This document shows positions 1-6,963 of a stretch of DNA of 7,925 bases, piece after piece (positions within the stretch are counted from its first letter, which is position 1; each line of letters starts with the position of its first letter). Source of the DNA: CAZQEZ01 sp964592475 (lineage in GTDB: Bacteria; Bacteroidota; Bacteroidia; Cytophagales; Cyclobacteriaceae); NCBI GenBank assembly GCA_964592475.1, contig CAZQEZ010000178.1, forward strand, positions 1 through 7,925. The letters are read 5' to 3'. A program made the position numbers and the translations under genes. The notes beneath the pieces were generated by a model. It was not told the DNA's origin, made no database searches, and worked only from the letters and a program-made list of their open reading frames with translations.

Positions 1-80
1 GCAATAACAAAAAATAAATTAAAATTCAACTATCCACACAATTTCACATAGAACCTTAAATTAAGTATTTGGATAAACAT

Positions 81-1025
81 TTATTTTTTTTGTATAAGCT
101 TTTGCCACACAGCTTTACCTTTTTTCTTTTCCATTTGAGATAAGGTCAAATCGATTAGCTCTGCTAAATTATGGATGGCACAAGGAGGAAATTTAATCTT
201 ATAGTATTGCTGTATCTTATCAAAAAAAACATTTCGATTACGTGTGCCAATCATTTCTTCAAAACTGGTACTTAAGTTTACACCGTGAATAGAAACTTGA
301 TATAAGCCACCTATAATATTTACAAAAGAGTAAAACATATATTTTTTGTTTATTTCTTCTTTCAAGTTTATTTTCTGTTGGACGGGCAACCCTTTTTCAT
401 GATTTTCTATTCGATTTAAAATGCCTTCCTCATTAAAATATAACCAGCTGCCTATTTTTATACCTTGATGTAAGTAACCCAAAGAAGCAATGTAAGTCGA
501 TAAGGGGTGATATTTCTTTATTATGTTTACATCTTTATACTTTTTATAAGGAACCAGATAGTTAAGCAATACACTTTCATTTAGTGTTTCAGTATTTAAT
601 AAATAATAACTTGAAGGTTGTGAGGCATTTTCATGTAAATATTCGACGTAATAGGTAAAAATTTCTTGGTATTCCTGCTCTGTTTCAGTAAGTAAGCTTA
701 CCTCATGCTTACTATTTGTAGGAGATCCAAAATGTTGGGTACTAATCAAAGCTTGTTGGTCATTTATTACCAGGTTAAAATTCAGATTACGTATTATGAG
801 TGGATCTTTAACCTGCAATAAATCGCTTATATGGCTTCCAATAAAAGAATTTCCGGTATAAAAGAACAGCTTAACACCCATTTCTTTTTGACTTTTCAAT
901 ATATCCCAAAGAGGGGGATATTTTTGAATATCAAAATCGATAGTTGCAATGATAATTTTGTCTACGCTATTCGAAATAAGCTCTCCTGTGCTTGGAATTA
1001 CATCTGCAGGCTGAATAATTTTCAT
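81..1025 (-). CDS. Degenerate phospholipase D-like protein with unknown C-terminal half
   Basis: No specific function can be assigned. Residues 1-130 follow the layout of a single PLD-like domain: a strand (KIIIATIDF, 23-31), a helix, a second strand (VKLFFYTGN, 51-59), and then a segment that aligns with the HxKx4D catalytic motif but reads N82-x-N84-x4-D89. It is followed by ALIST (92-96) and HEVSLL (107-112), where PLD-like nucleases have the IGSANLT-type strand and HEVGVLI. The catalytic His and Lys are thus replaced and only the Asp remains, so hydrolase activity is unlikely. Residues 186-212 (GIKIGSWLYFNEEG, then a basic/acidic tail) resemble one MORN-type repeat of the Bacteroidota YwqK-like kind. 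The remainder is not recognised. There is no signal peptide or membrane helix, so it is probably cytoplasmic. It lies 85 bp downstream of the DUF805 gene on the same strand. The fold assignment is inference from motif layout; the reading frame itself is secure. Confidence 0.75.
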   Translation of the reverse strand: MKIIQPADVIPSTGELISNSVDKIIIATIDFDIQKYPPLWDILKSQKEMGVKLFFYTGNSFIGSHISDLLQVKDPLIIRNLNFNLVINDQQALISTQHFGSPTNSKHEVSLLTETEQEYQEIFTYYVEYLHENASQPSSYYLLNTETLNESVLLNYLVPYKKYKDVNIIKKYHPLSTYIASLGYLHQGIKIGSWLYFNEEGILNRIENHEKGLPVQQKINLKEEINKKYMFYSFVNIIGGLYQVSIHGVNLSTSFEEMIGTRNRNVFFDKIQQYYKIKFPPCAIHNLAELIDLTLSQMEKKKGKAVWQKLIQKK

Positions 1026-1110
1026 TTATCTTTTTACCGGAAAATTAGTCGCTTGGCAGCATAATTTTTAAGCAGTTTAGAGGTGATTCCATCTCGGGTA
1101 AGTTTTTTAA

Positions 1111-1773
1111 TTAAAGTGTTAATTTATTAATTGATTCATAAGTTACATAACCAAAGTATAGCGCCCCCAATACTAAAAGAGCAACTTTTTTTGAATCTTT
1201 TTTAATTGTAAAAGCAAGTGTCAAGGGTACTATTGCCCATACTAATCCAATCATAAAATTAACAGGTTTAAACCATTCCAATAAGAAATAATTGTCAAAT
1301 ACTTTTGGCACTATGGTATAAAATAAGTTACTAACAAACATGTAAATAACTACTAATAATACAATATTATCACTAAATACAGCATCATAAGAAGCCTCCG
1401 TATTATTATCTGCTTTTTTTTGAGGTTCCCCATATTGGTTTGTTCCTGATTCACTATCTTGCACTAGAAGTACCAACAACCATATGGCTCCAATTATTGG
1501 AATAAGAGAGATTAAGATCATCCAGCCACTTTTGCCTACATCGTGAAGCCTGCGTACCAGAACAGCTAAGCCGGGAATAAAAACTATCAAACTGTAAGAA
1601 AAATAAAATATACCAAAGGGTGAATTGTCAATGGTAAATCCCAATATATTGTCTATAATTAATGCCACCAGGGCAAAGATTATATTGAACAAGCTGAACA
1701 TCCAATATTCTTTTCTTCTTGCTCTGCCACTAAAAACAGAATATTGAGTTAAAACTTTAATATACCAATTCAT
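1111..1773 (-). CDS. DUF805 family inner-membrane protein with extra C-terminal helices
   Basis: Integral membrane protein of the DUF805 (YhaH-like) family, whose biochemical role is unknown. The family signatures are all visible: FSGRARRKEYW at residues 14-24, RRLHDVGKSGW at 74-84, and the loop GTNQYGEP at 110-117 that closes the domain. Hydrophobic helices lie at about 26-46, 53-72 and 85-105. The typical domain ends near residue 120. This protein continues with a polar linker (118-135) and three more predicted helices at about 136-155, 170-190 and 197-212, making it about 100 residues longer than the compact family members. The ATG start gives a first residue run (MNWYIKVL) that matches the usual start of the family. 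It is transcribed away from the saccharopine dehydrogenase gene. Family membership is firm; function is not known. Confidence 0.92.
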   Translation of the reverse strand: MNWYIKVLTQYSVFSGRARRKEYWMFSLFNIIFALVALIIDNILGFTIDNSPFGIFYFSYSLIVFIPGLAVLVRRLHDVGKSGWMILISLIPIIGAIWLLVLLVQDSESGTNQYGEPQKKADNNTEASYDAVFSDNIVLLVVIYMFVSNLFYTIVPKVFDNYFLLEWFKPVNFMIGLVWAIVPLTLAFTIKKDSKKVALLVLGALYFGYVTYESINKLTL

Positions 1774-1888
1774 TTTTTTATAAATTTAATAAACAATGTA
1801 ATCAATTCTTCAACAGTAAGGCTTAAGAGAAAACCAAAATAAAATACTAAAATAACCTAATAATCCTGTAAATTGCAATGAATAATTC

Positions 1889-1896
1889 TATATTTG
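1889..1896 (+). promoter_or_regulatory. Bacteroidota -7 box for the lysine-degradation operon
   Basis: TATATTTG matches the Bacteroidota housekeeping -7 consensus TAnnTTTG exactly. The best -33 candidate at the usual spacing is only a partial match (CCTG near 1865-1868, consensus TTTG). A start of transcription a few bases downstream would give a leader of about 25 nt before the TTG start at 1929. Not seen experimentally. Confidence 0.5.
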
Positions 1897-1928
1897 ATAT
1901 TATTATTTTAATTCTGAATTTATAATTT

Positions 1929-3296
1929 TTGAAACAAATACTCGTAATCGGCGCTGGTAAATCATCTTCAGCATTGCTACAGTATCTTTCTGATGCAGCA
2001 GCTCTATATGCTTGGAATATTGTAGTAGCCGATAAAAATGTAGGACAACTACATAAAATAATAGTTGGAATGCCTAAGTGCGAAGCTATAGGGCTGGATG
2101 TATTAGATGAAGAGGCGCGTGATCGTTTGGTAGCTCAGTCAAACTTAGTGCTTTCTATGGTGCCTGCTCGATTTCATCCTTTGGTATTAGAAAGTTGCTT
2201 AAAAGCAAGAATAAATTTGGTTACTCCATCGTACCAGTCGAAAGAAATGCTGGCTATGCAGGCAGAGATTGAATTAAAGGGCATCCTGGTGCTTAATGAA
2301 ATGGGCTTAGATCCGGGAATAGATCATATGTCTGCTACGCGTGTGATTGATAAAATTAAATCGCAAGGTTATAAAATTTCTTGCTTTGAATCATTTACCG
2401 GCGGGCTAATGGCACCCGGCAGCGATAATAATGAATGGAAATACAAGTTTAGCTGGAACCCTCGCAATGTAGTATTGGCTGGTCAAGGCGGTACTGTAAG
2501 GTTTTTACATAATGGCAAATTCAAATATATTCCTTATGGTCGATTATTCCGTCGTACCGAACGTATTCAGATTGAGGGATATGGTAGTTTTGAGGGGTAT
2601 GCTAATCGGGACTCGTTGCAATATATTGACAAATATCAACTGCATGATACGGAAACCATTTATCGAGGTACGCTTCGCCGACCCGGTTTTTGCCGTGCCT
2701 GGAACATGTTCGTGCAATTAGGAGCCACCGACGATAGCTTTATTATAGAAGGTTCTGAAAGCATGACATTTCGAGAGTTTATAAATTCTTTTTTACCATA
2801 CAATCCATACGATTCGGTTGAATTAAAGCTCATGCATTATTTAAAAATTGATCAAGACTCTGACTTAAAAGAAAAACTTTATGAGCTAGGTATTTTTTCT
2901 GATGAAGTAATCGGGATTAAAAATGCTACACCTGCGCAAATTCTTGAACATATTTTATGTAAAAAATGGAACATGCAGCCACAAGACCAGGATATGATTG
3001 TAATGTGGCACAAGTTTTTTTATCATAATGAACATGAGCACCTGCACCAAACTAGCGCGATGGTAGTTACAGGTAAAAATGCCGAAGAAACTGCAATGGC
3101 AAAAACAGTGGGTTTGCCCATGGGCATCGCTGCTAAATTAATTTTGCTAGGAAAAATAAATTTATCAGGATTGCAATTGCCGGTAAAAAGGGAAATTTAT
3201 CAACCCGTTTTAGAAGAATTATTGAGTTTTGGTATTCAGTTTAAAGAAAATATTTCAACCCAAAAAAATAAAGAAGATGATCGACCTGTATTCTAA
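1929..3296 (+). CDS. Saccharopine dehydrogenase (glutamate-forming, LYS9-like)
   Basis: Cytoplasmic oxidoreductase that splits saccharopine into glutamate and alpha-aminoadipic semialdehyde using NAD(P)+. The N-terminal Rossmann fold opens directly with ILVIGAGKSSS (residues 4-14), the dinucleotide-binding loop. The second strand ends in D35 (VVADKN), which favours NAD over NADP. The family signature MGLDPGIDHM lies at 125-134. The middle domain carries YKFSWNPRNVVLAG (172-185) and YRGTLRRPGFC (245-255), and the C-terminal part returns with the helix TAMAKTVGLPMGIAAKLIL (388-406). The 455-residue length is close to yeast Lys9 (about 446). The start is TTG: an in-frame TAA sits at 1923-1925 and the first strand begins three codons after the TTG, so no upstream start is possible and a later one would destroy the nucleotide-binding loop. 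It overlaps the next gene by 20 bp. The dehydrogenase next door, which consumes its product, supports a catabolic role. Confidence 0.93.
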   Translation: MKQILVIGAGKSSSALLQYLSDAAALYAWNIVVADKNVGQLHKIIVGMPKCEAIGLDVLDEEARDRLVAQSNLVLSMVPARFHPLVLESCLKARINLVTPSYQSKEMLAMQAEIELKGILVLNEMGLDPGIDHMSATRVIDKIKSQGYKISCFESFTGGLMAPGSDNNEWKYKFSWNPRNVVLAGQGGTVRFLHNGKFKYIPYGRLFRRTERIQIEGYGSFEGYANRDSLQYIDKYQLHDTETIYRGTLRRPGFCRAWNMFVQLGATDDSFIIEGSESMTFREFINSFLPYNPYDSVELKLMHYLKIDQDSDLKEKLYELGIFSDEVIGIKNATPAQILEHILCKKWNMQPQDQDMIVMWHKFFYHNEHEHLHQTSAMVVTGKNAEETAMAKTVGLPMGIAAKLILLGKINLSGLQLPVKREIYQPVLEELLSFGIQFKENISTQKNKEDDRPVF

Positions 3297-4830
3297 AGTA
3301 AAAACAATTTTTTCTGATCTGGAAATAGCTGACCTAAACAGTGCCTATTGTACTGGTAATGACTGGGCCCTTCTGGGTACCAAGGATAAAATAAATGTGA
3401 CATCTCCAATTAATAATGAAGAAATTGCAAAAGTTGAAGTAGCCAATCAAAAGGATTTCAATTTAGTAGTTGAAACTGCAGAAAAGGCTTTTAAAGAGTG
3501 GCGGCTGCTGCCTGCTCCCAAGAGAGGAGATATTGTACGACAGATTGGTATTGAATTGAGAAAATACAAAGAGCCATTAGGAAAGCTTGTTTCGATAGAA
3601 TGTGGAAAAATATACCAGGAAGGCTTGGGCGAGGTTCAGGAAATGATTGATATCTGTGATTTTGCTGTTGGATTATCTCGTCAACTGCATGGTTTTACCA
3701 TGCATTCTGAGCGGCCTGAGCATAGAATGTATGAACAATATCACCCTTTAGGTATAACAGGGATTATTTCTGCATTTAACTTTCCGGTGGCAGTATGGAG
3801 CTGGAATGCTATGATCGCTGCCGTGTGTGGTGATGTAATAATTTGGAAACCTTCCGAGAAAACCCCTTTGTGTGGCATTGCATGTCAAAAAATAGTTGGC
3901 CGTGTATTGGCAGCAAACAATTTGCCTGAAGGTATTTTTAACCTGATCAATGGAGGTGCCGAAGTAGGAGCTATGTTATCTCATGATCAACGTATACCTT
4001 TAGTTTCGGCTACAGGTTCTATCGCCATGGGTAAAAAAGTAGGAGCGACAGTTGGGGCTCGACTCGGCAAGTCTTTATTAGAATTAGGTGGTAACAATGC
4101 CATCATTATCACACCTGAAGCTGACCTGGAAATGGCCATGCGTGCCACAGTCTTTGGTGCGGTGGGTACTTGTGGACAGCGCTGTACTTCTACCCGTCGA
4201 TTAATTATCCATCAGGATATTTTTGAAAAAGTAAAAGAAAGGTTGTTGCAGATTTATAAAACATTGTCAATTGGCAATCCACTTGAAGAGGGTATATTAG
4301 TAGGACCTATGATTGATATTGATGCCGTGAAAGCGTATGAGCAAGCTTTGGGTCAAGCCCAAATAGAAGGGGGTAAAATATTGTATGGTGGCAAACCATT
4401 GAAAGGAGATAAATATAACGCGGGAAATTATGTACAACCTACATTAATAGAAGCAGAAAATCATTATCAAATTGTTCAGGAAGAAACCTTTGCTCCTATT
4501 CTTTATCTAATAAAATATGAAGGCGAAGTTGAAAATGCGATAGCCTTACAAAACGCGGTGAAGCAAGGACTGTCATCCGCCATCTTTACCAATCGCTTGC
4601 AGGAAAGTGAGATATTTCTCTCGCATGCCGGCTCCGATTGCGGCATTGCCAATGTTAACATTGGTACCTCCGGGGCAGAAATTGGAGGTGCCTTTGGTGG
4701 AGAAAAGGAAACCGGTGGTGGCCGTGAATCTGGCTCCGATGCCTGGAAGTTTTACATGCGCCGACAAACAAACACCATCAATTATGGCAAAGAATTGCCA
4801 TTGGCTCAGGGAATAAAATTCGATGTTTAA
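3277..4830 (+). CDS. amaB: Alpha-aminoadipic semialdehyde dehydrogenase (ALDH7/antiquitin type)
   Basis: NAD+-dependent aldehyde dehydrogenase that oxidises alpha-aminoadipic semialdehyde (or its cyclic form, piperideine-6-carboxylate) to alpha-aminoadipate; cytoplasmic. Visible motifs in the 517-residue protein are HRMYEQYHPLG (the ALDH7 hallmark), FNFPVAVWSWN with oxyanion-hole N168, WKPSEKT with K191, ELGGNN with general base E269, and GQRCT with catalytic C303. The C-terminal run GAEIGGAFGGEKETGGG followed by RESGSDAWK is characteristic of antiquitin. These numbers are within one of human ALDH7A1 (Glu268, Cys302). I chose ATG 3277 because a possible TTG at 3229 would add 16 basic residues translated from inside the upstream gene, while 3277 gives the family's usual length and N-terminus. 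The start lies inside the end of the dehydrogenase gene, so the two are probably translationally coupled. The symbol follows the Pseudomonas enzyme of the same activity. A broad-range aldehyde role cannot be excluded. Confidence 0.95.
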   Translation: MIDLYSKVKTIFSDLEIADLNSAYCTGNDWALLGTKDKINVTSPINNEEIAKVEVANQKDFNLVVETAEKAFKEWRLLPAPKRGDIVRQIGIELRKYKEPLGKLVSIECGKIYQEGLGEVQEMIDICDFAVGLSRQLHGFTMHSERPEHRMYEQYHPLGITGIISAFNFPVAVWSWNAMIAAVCGDVIIWKPSEKTPLCGIACQKIVGRVLAANNLPEGIFNLINGGAEVGAMLSHDQRIPLVSATGSIAMGKKVGATVGARLGKSLLELGGNNAIIITPEADLEMAMRATVFGAVGTCGQRCTSTRRLIIHQDIFEKVKERLLQIYKTLSIGNPLEEGILVGPMIDIDAVKAYEQALGQAQIEGGKILYGGKPLKGDKYNAGNYVQPTLIEAENHYQIVQEETFAPILYLIKYEGEVENAIALQNAVKQGLSSAIFTNRLQESEIFLSHAGSDCGIANVNIGTSGAEIGGAFGGEKETGGGRESGSDAWKFYMRRQTNTINYGKELPLAQGIKFDV

Positions 4831-4869
4831 AAATATAGGTGGAATCTATAAAGGTTCTACCTATATTTT
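4830..4869. terminator. Bidirectional hairpin terminator between convergent genes
   Basis: Arms AAAATATAGGTGGAA (4830-4844) and TTCTACCTATATTTT (4855-4869) pair over 15 bp with a single G-T wobble, around a 10-nt loop. Because the outer stem is A on one side and T on the other, each strand ends in a T run. It lies between the stop of the aldehyde dehydrogenase (4830) and the stop of the convergent sulfatase (4880), so it can serve both. Confidence 0.85.
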
Positions 4870-4879
4870 ATTTTGGTTC

Positions 4880-6361
4880 TTATTGTATTACTCCAAGCCA
4901 ATTTTCATTTTCTTTTTCCATCATAAGCACATTGTTTTTATCTCGCCAATCTTGCAGTTCACTTAATAGTTTATCTCTAATCTCAGGCAATTCTTCAGCA
5001 AGATTATTGGTTTCTCCTATATCAGTGCTTAGGTCATAAAGTTCTACCTCACCTGTTTCAAAATCGTCTATCAGTTTGTAATCCCCCAGCCTAATGGCAC
5101 TTCCGGGGTTGGCCCCCTGGTTGGAGTAGTGTGGGTAATGCCAAAAAAGAGGCCTTTCTGTAGGTTTATCTAAAGTTTGCAAAATATTTTCTCCATCAAT
5201 TGAAGCTGCTGGGCGATATTTTTCATCTACAGTATGCATAATAATTGGTAAAATGTCGGCTCCTGTTACTGGCACTTCAGATGTGAGTCCGGATTGCAAG
5301 TTGCCTGGTAATTTGATCATGAACGGTACTCGAATGCCTCCTTCATAGAGCCATCCTTTACCAGCCCGTAGTGGTAAGTTTGAGGTGGGAGAGCCTTCAG
5401 AAGTGGCCAATCCACCATTGTCAGAAGTAAAAATTACCAGTGTATTTTCTAGCATTCCATTTTTTTCCAGCTCTTCCAGCACTCGACCTACGTTTTCATC
5501 TAGTGCTTTTACCATAGCCGCGTAGGTTACGTGGGCTTGCTTTTGTCTAACTTTATAAGAATTGCTAGTGGTCGCGTTTTTCATCCATTCGGTTTCATAC
5601 AGCAATTCATTGGTGGTGTCCACTCTTTCTCTTTTATCTTGGTAGATAGCTTTTAATTCTTCTTTGGCTTGCAAAGGTGTGTGTACTAAATAAAAAGAAA
5701 GGTTGATAAAAAATGGCTGATCTATATCTTGCTGAATAAATTCTCGGGTTTCTTTTGCCAGCCTTTCAGGTAAATACTCTCCGGTAGGCCCTTCTTCTAA
5801 TTGAGGGTTGCAAAAAGGTGCAAAGTATCCATCACATTCTTCGCCAGCATGTTTTGGAGCTCCTCTGCTATAGCCTCCCGCATTTATTTGATAGCCTTGA
5901 TTTTGAGGTAGGTATCCATCACCACCCAAGTGCCATTTGCCACTAAACATGGTGCGGTAGCCTCGCTCAAGAAGCAGCTCAGCTATAGTATTTTCATCCA
6001 GGTCAAGTTCAAACTCATTATCCGCAGCTATCCAACGATCTAATGAGTCTCCGGCAGCATAATTTTTTCTTCCTGGTATCCAGTCTGTTATGCCAGTTTT
6101 GACCGGATACTTCCCCGTATTTATACTTGCTCGAGACGGTGAGCAAACGGGACATGTGGCATAACCATTTGTGAATTTTATACCGGAATCACCTAATTTA
6201 TTTAAGTTTGGTGTATCGTAAAAGGTGCTGCCATAATTCTCCAGGTCTGTCCAGCCAAGGTCGTCGGCTACTATTAATAACACATTGGGAGGGCCTGCTT
6301 TTTTTGGGGTACAGCTGTGTAGGATAAAAAGTAGCAAGCTGGCTAATAAAATTTTTTTCAT
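4880..6361 (-). CDS. Lipoprotein sulfatase, family S1 (formylglycine, Cys type)
   Basis: Hydrolyses a sulfate ester, probably on a glycan, in the cell envelope. The 493-residue protein starts with a lipoprotein signal (MKKILLASLLLFILHSC) with C17 as the lipidated residue. S1 active-site residues are all present: metal ligands D33-D34 (VADDLGW), the formylglycine site C73 in C-S-P-S-R with R77, K84, K142 and H144 (SGKWHLGG), H227 (LVHTPL), D314-N315 (TSDNGG) and K335 (GKGWLYEGG). The C-x-P-S-R motif needs oxidation by a formylglycine-generating enzyme, which is not in the window. The section around 148-200 (GGYSRGAPKHAG, GEYLPERLAKE) resembles subfamily S1_16-like arylsulfatases, but the substrate cannot be read. 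I chose ATG 6361 over an in-frame ATG at 6418 because only 6361 puts the signal peptide at the N-terminus, and a likely promoter lies between them. No acidic surface-export signal follows C17. Confidence 0.94.
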   Translation of the reverse strand: MKKILLASLLLFILHSCTPKKAGPPNVLLIVADDLGWTDLENYGSTFYDTPNLNKLGDSGIKFTNGYATCPVCSPSRASINTGKYPVKTGITDWIPGRKNYAAGDSLDRWIAADNEFELDLDENTIAELLLERGYRTMFSGKWHLGGDGYLPQNQGYQINAGGYSRGAPKHAGEECDGYFAPFCNPQLEEGPTGEYLPERLAKETREFIQQDIDQPFFINLSFYLVHTPLQAKEELKAIYQDKRERVDTTNELLYETEWMKNATTSNSYKVRQKQAHVTYAAMVKALDENVGRVLEELEKNGMLENTLVIFTSDNGGLATSEGSPTSNLPLRAGKGWLYEGGIRVPFMIKLPGNLQSGLTSEVPVTGADILPIIMHTVDEKYRPAASIDGENILQTLDKPTERPLFWHYPHYSNQGANPGSAIRLGDYKLIDDFETGEVELYDLSTDIGETNNLAEELPEIRDKLLSELQDWRDKNNVLMMEKENENWLGVIQ

Positions 6362-6393
6362 AAAAATCGGGAGTTTTGTGTATGATTCAGTTT

Positions 6394-6401
6394 CAAAAGT
6401 A
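6394..6401 (-). promoter_or_regulatory. Bacteroidota -7 box for the sulfatase gene
   Basis: Read on the minus strand, 6401 to 6394 is TACTTTTG, an exact TAnnTTTG. It lies 32 bases upstream of the ATG at 6361, the same distance as the -7 box of the saccharopine dehydrogenase gene. A minus-strand TTTG at 6419-6416 is only 14 bases further upstream, shorter than the usual spacing of about 19. This suggests the sulfatase can be transcribed independently of the membrane-protein gene before it. Confidence 0.45.
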
Positions 6402-6407
6402 AATTTA

Positions 6408-6911
6408 CTAATTTTCAAATTCTTGAGAAATTAATTTTTCTCTTGCCTCTTTACTTAATCGTAAATGCCGGAATACCTGGTACATGTTAGGATTGTTAAG
6501 GCTGATTAAAAACATGTATCCAATAAAAAAAGCAGCAAAATAGGTGTTGTAAGTGAGCCAGTAAGCTATAGTTACTACTATTATTCCTGATAAAATTATA
6601 TAAAACCGAACCATGCTAATTTTAAAATAAGCTTCTAATTGTTGTTTGCGGTTGGGTAACTCTCTTATATTTTTTATTTGCTGATGAAAATAATAATAAG
6701 CAGCAAAAATACTACTGGCAAAGGCGGCAACCAGCATTGCTGAAGTTATGGCATTGAAATCAAGGCTTTCTGGCTTGTTGCCGGATAATCCTCTTGAAAA
6801 TTCAAGATATAAAAAACCGAAAACTATTATAGGCAGGGCAATTAAAAGATAAAGTCTGGTTCTTAATTTATTGATATATTCAAAAATATTGTTATATTTA
6901 GGTATTCGCAT
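6408..6911 (-). CDS. Hypothetical membrane protein with four helices
   Basis: I do not recognise this 167-residue protein. It has a short basic N-terminus (MRIPKYNNIFEYINKLRTR), then hydrophobic helices at about 20-37, 55-73, 102-119 and 122-137, and a charged C-terminal tail (FRHLRLSKEAREKLISQEFE, 147-166). The second and third helices are separated by a polar loop of about 30 residues (HQQIKNIRELPNRKQQLEAY, 76-95). No signal peptide, cysteine pair, metal motif or catalytic motif is visible. The charge pattern suggests both termini and the central loop lie in the cytoplasm. It precedes the sulfatase gene on the same strand with a 46-bp gap and is divergent from the LemA-like lipoprotein gene. 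Co-transcription with the sulfatase is possible, but the internal -7 box argues that they need not share a function. Confidence 0.85.
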   Translation of the reverse strand: MRIPKYNNIFEYINKLRTRLYLLIALPIIVFGFLYLEFSRGLSGNKPESLDFNAITSAMLVAAFASSIFAAYYYFHQQIKNIRELPNRKQQLEAYFKISMVRFYIILSGIIVVTIAYWLTYNTYFAAFFIGYMFLISLNNPNMYQVFRHLRLSKEAREKLISQEFEN

Positions 6912-6930
6912 AATTTGTCAGTTTAAAAAA

Positions 6931-6938
6931 CAAAGTTA
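6931..6938 (-). promoter_or_regulatory. Bacteroidota -7 box for the four-helix membrane protein
   Basis: Read on the minus strand, 6938 to 6931 is TAACTTTG, an exact TAnnTTTG, 19 bases before the ATG at 6911. It sits in the 52-bp gap between two divergent genes. No good minus-strand -33 box is seen at the expected spacing. On the plus strand, a TTTG at 6914-6917 is followed 19 bases later by TAGCTCTT (6937-6944), a weak -7 candidate for the lipoprotein gene that would overlap this site. Confidence 0.4.
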
Positions 6939-6963
6939 GCTCTTAAAATGTAAAGTTTAAGTT

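Noticed and set aside
29..52. Partial palindrome CTATCCACACAATTTCACATAG downstream of the PLD-like gene, which faintly recalls a lac operator sequence.
   Set aside because: Only the outer four base pairs match as an inverted repeat, there is no T run, and the operator resemblance is short and in the wrong context. It supports neither a terminator nor a vector fragment.
1040..1047. Minus-strand TAATTTTC as a -7 box for the PLD-like gene.
   Set aside because: It mismatches the last consensus base, is only about 15 bases from the start codon and has no -33 partner. In AT-rich spacer DNA it is too weak to call.
831..1064. Plus-strand open frame of 77 codons across the start of the PLD-like gene.
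   Set aside because: It mostly overlaps an antisense gene with better coding character and lacks any promoter or motif of its own.
1878..1925. A 15-codon in-frame ORF (MNNSIFDIIILILNL) ending just before the saccharopine dehydrogenase TTG, possible leader peptide.
   Set aside because: The -7 box TATATTTG at 1889-1896 lies inside it, so its ATG would be upstream of the likely transcription start. It looks like AT-rich promoter DNA.
3229..3276. A TTG start that would extend the aldehyde dehydrogenase by 16 residues.
   Set aside because: The added residues are lysine-rich, lie inside the upstream gene and have no counterpart in antiquitin proteins. ATG 3277 fits the family length.
4573..4816. 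Open frames on both strands within the 3' end of the aldehyde dehydrogenase gene.
   Set aside because: They lie wholly inside a gene with strong family motifs, and their translations are low-complexity shadows without recognisable features.
6362..6418. An upstream ATG that would extend the sulfatase by 19 residues.
   Set aside because: It would bury the lipoprotein signal, overlap the preceding gene, and start upstream of the likely -7 box.
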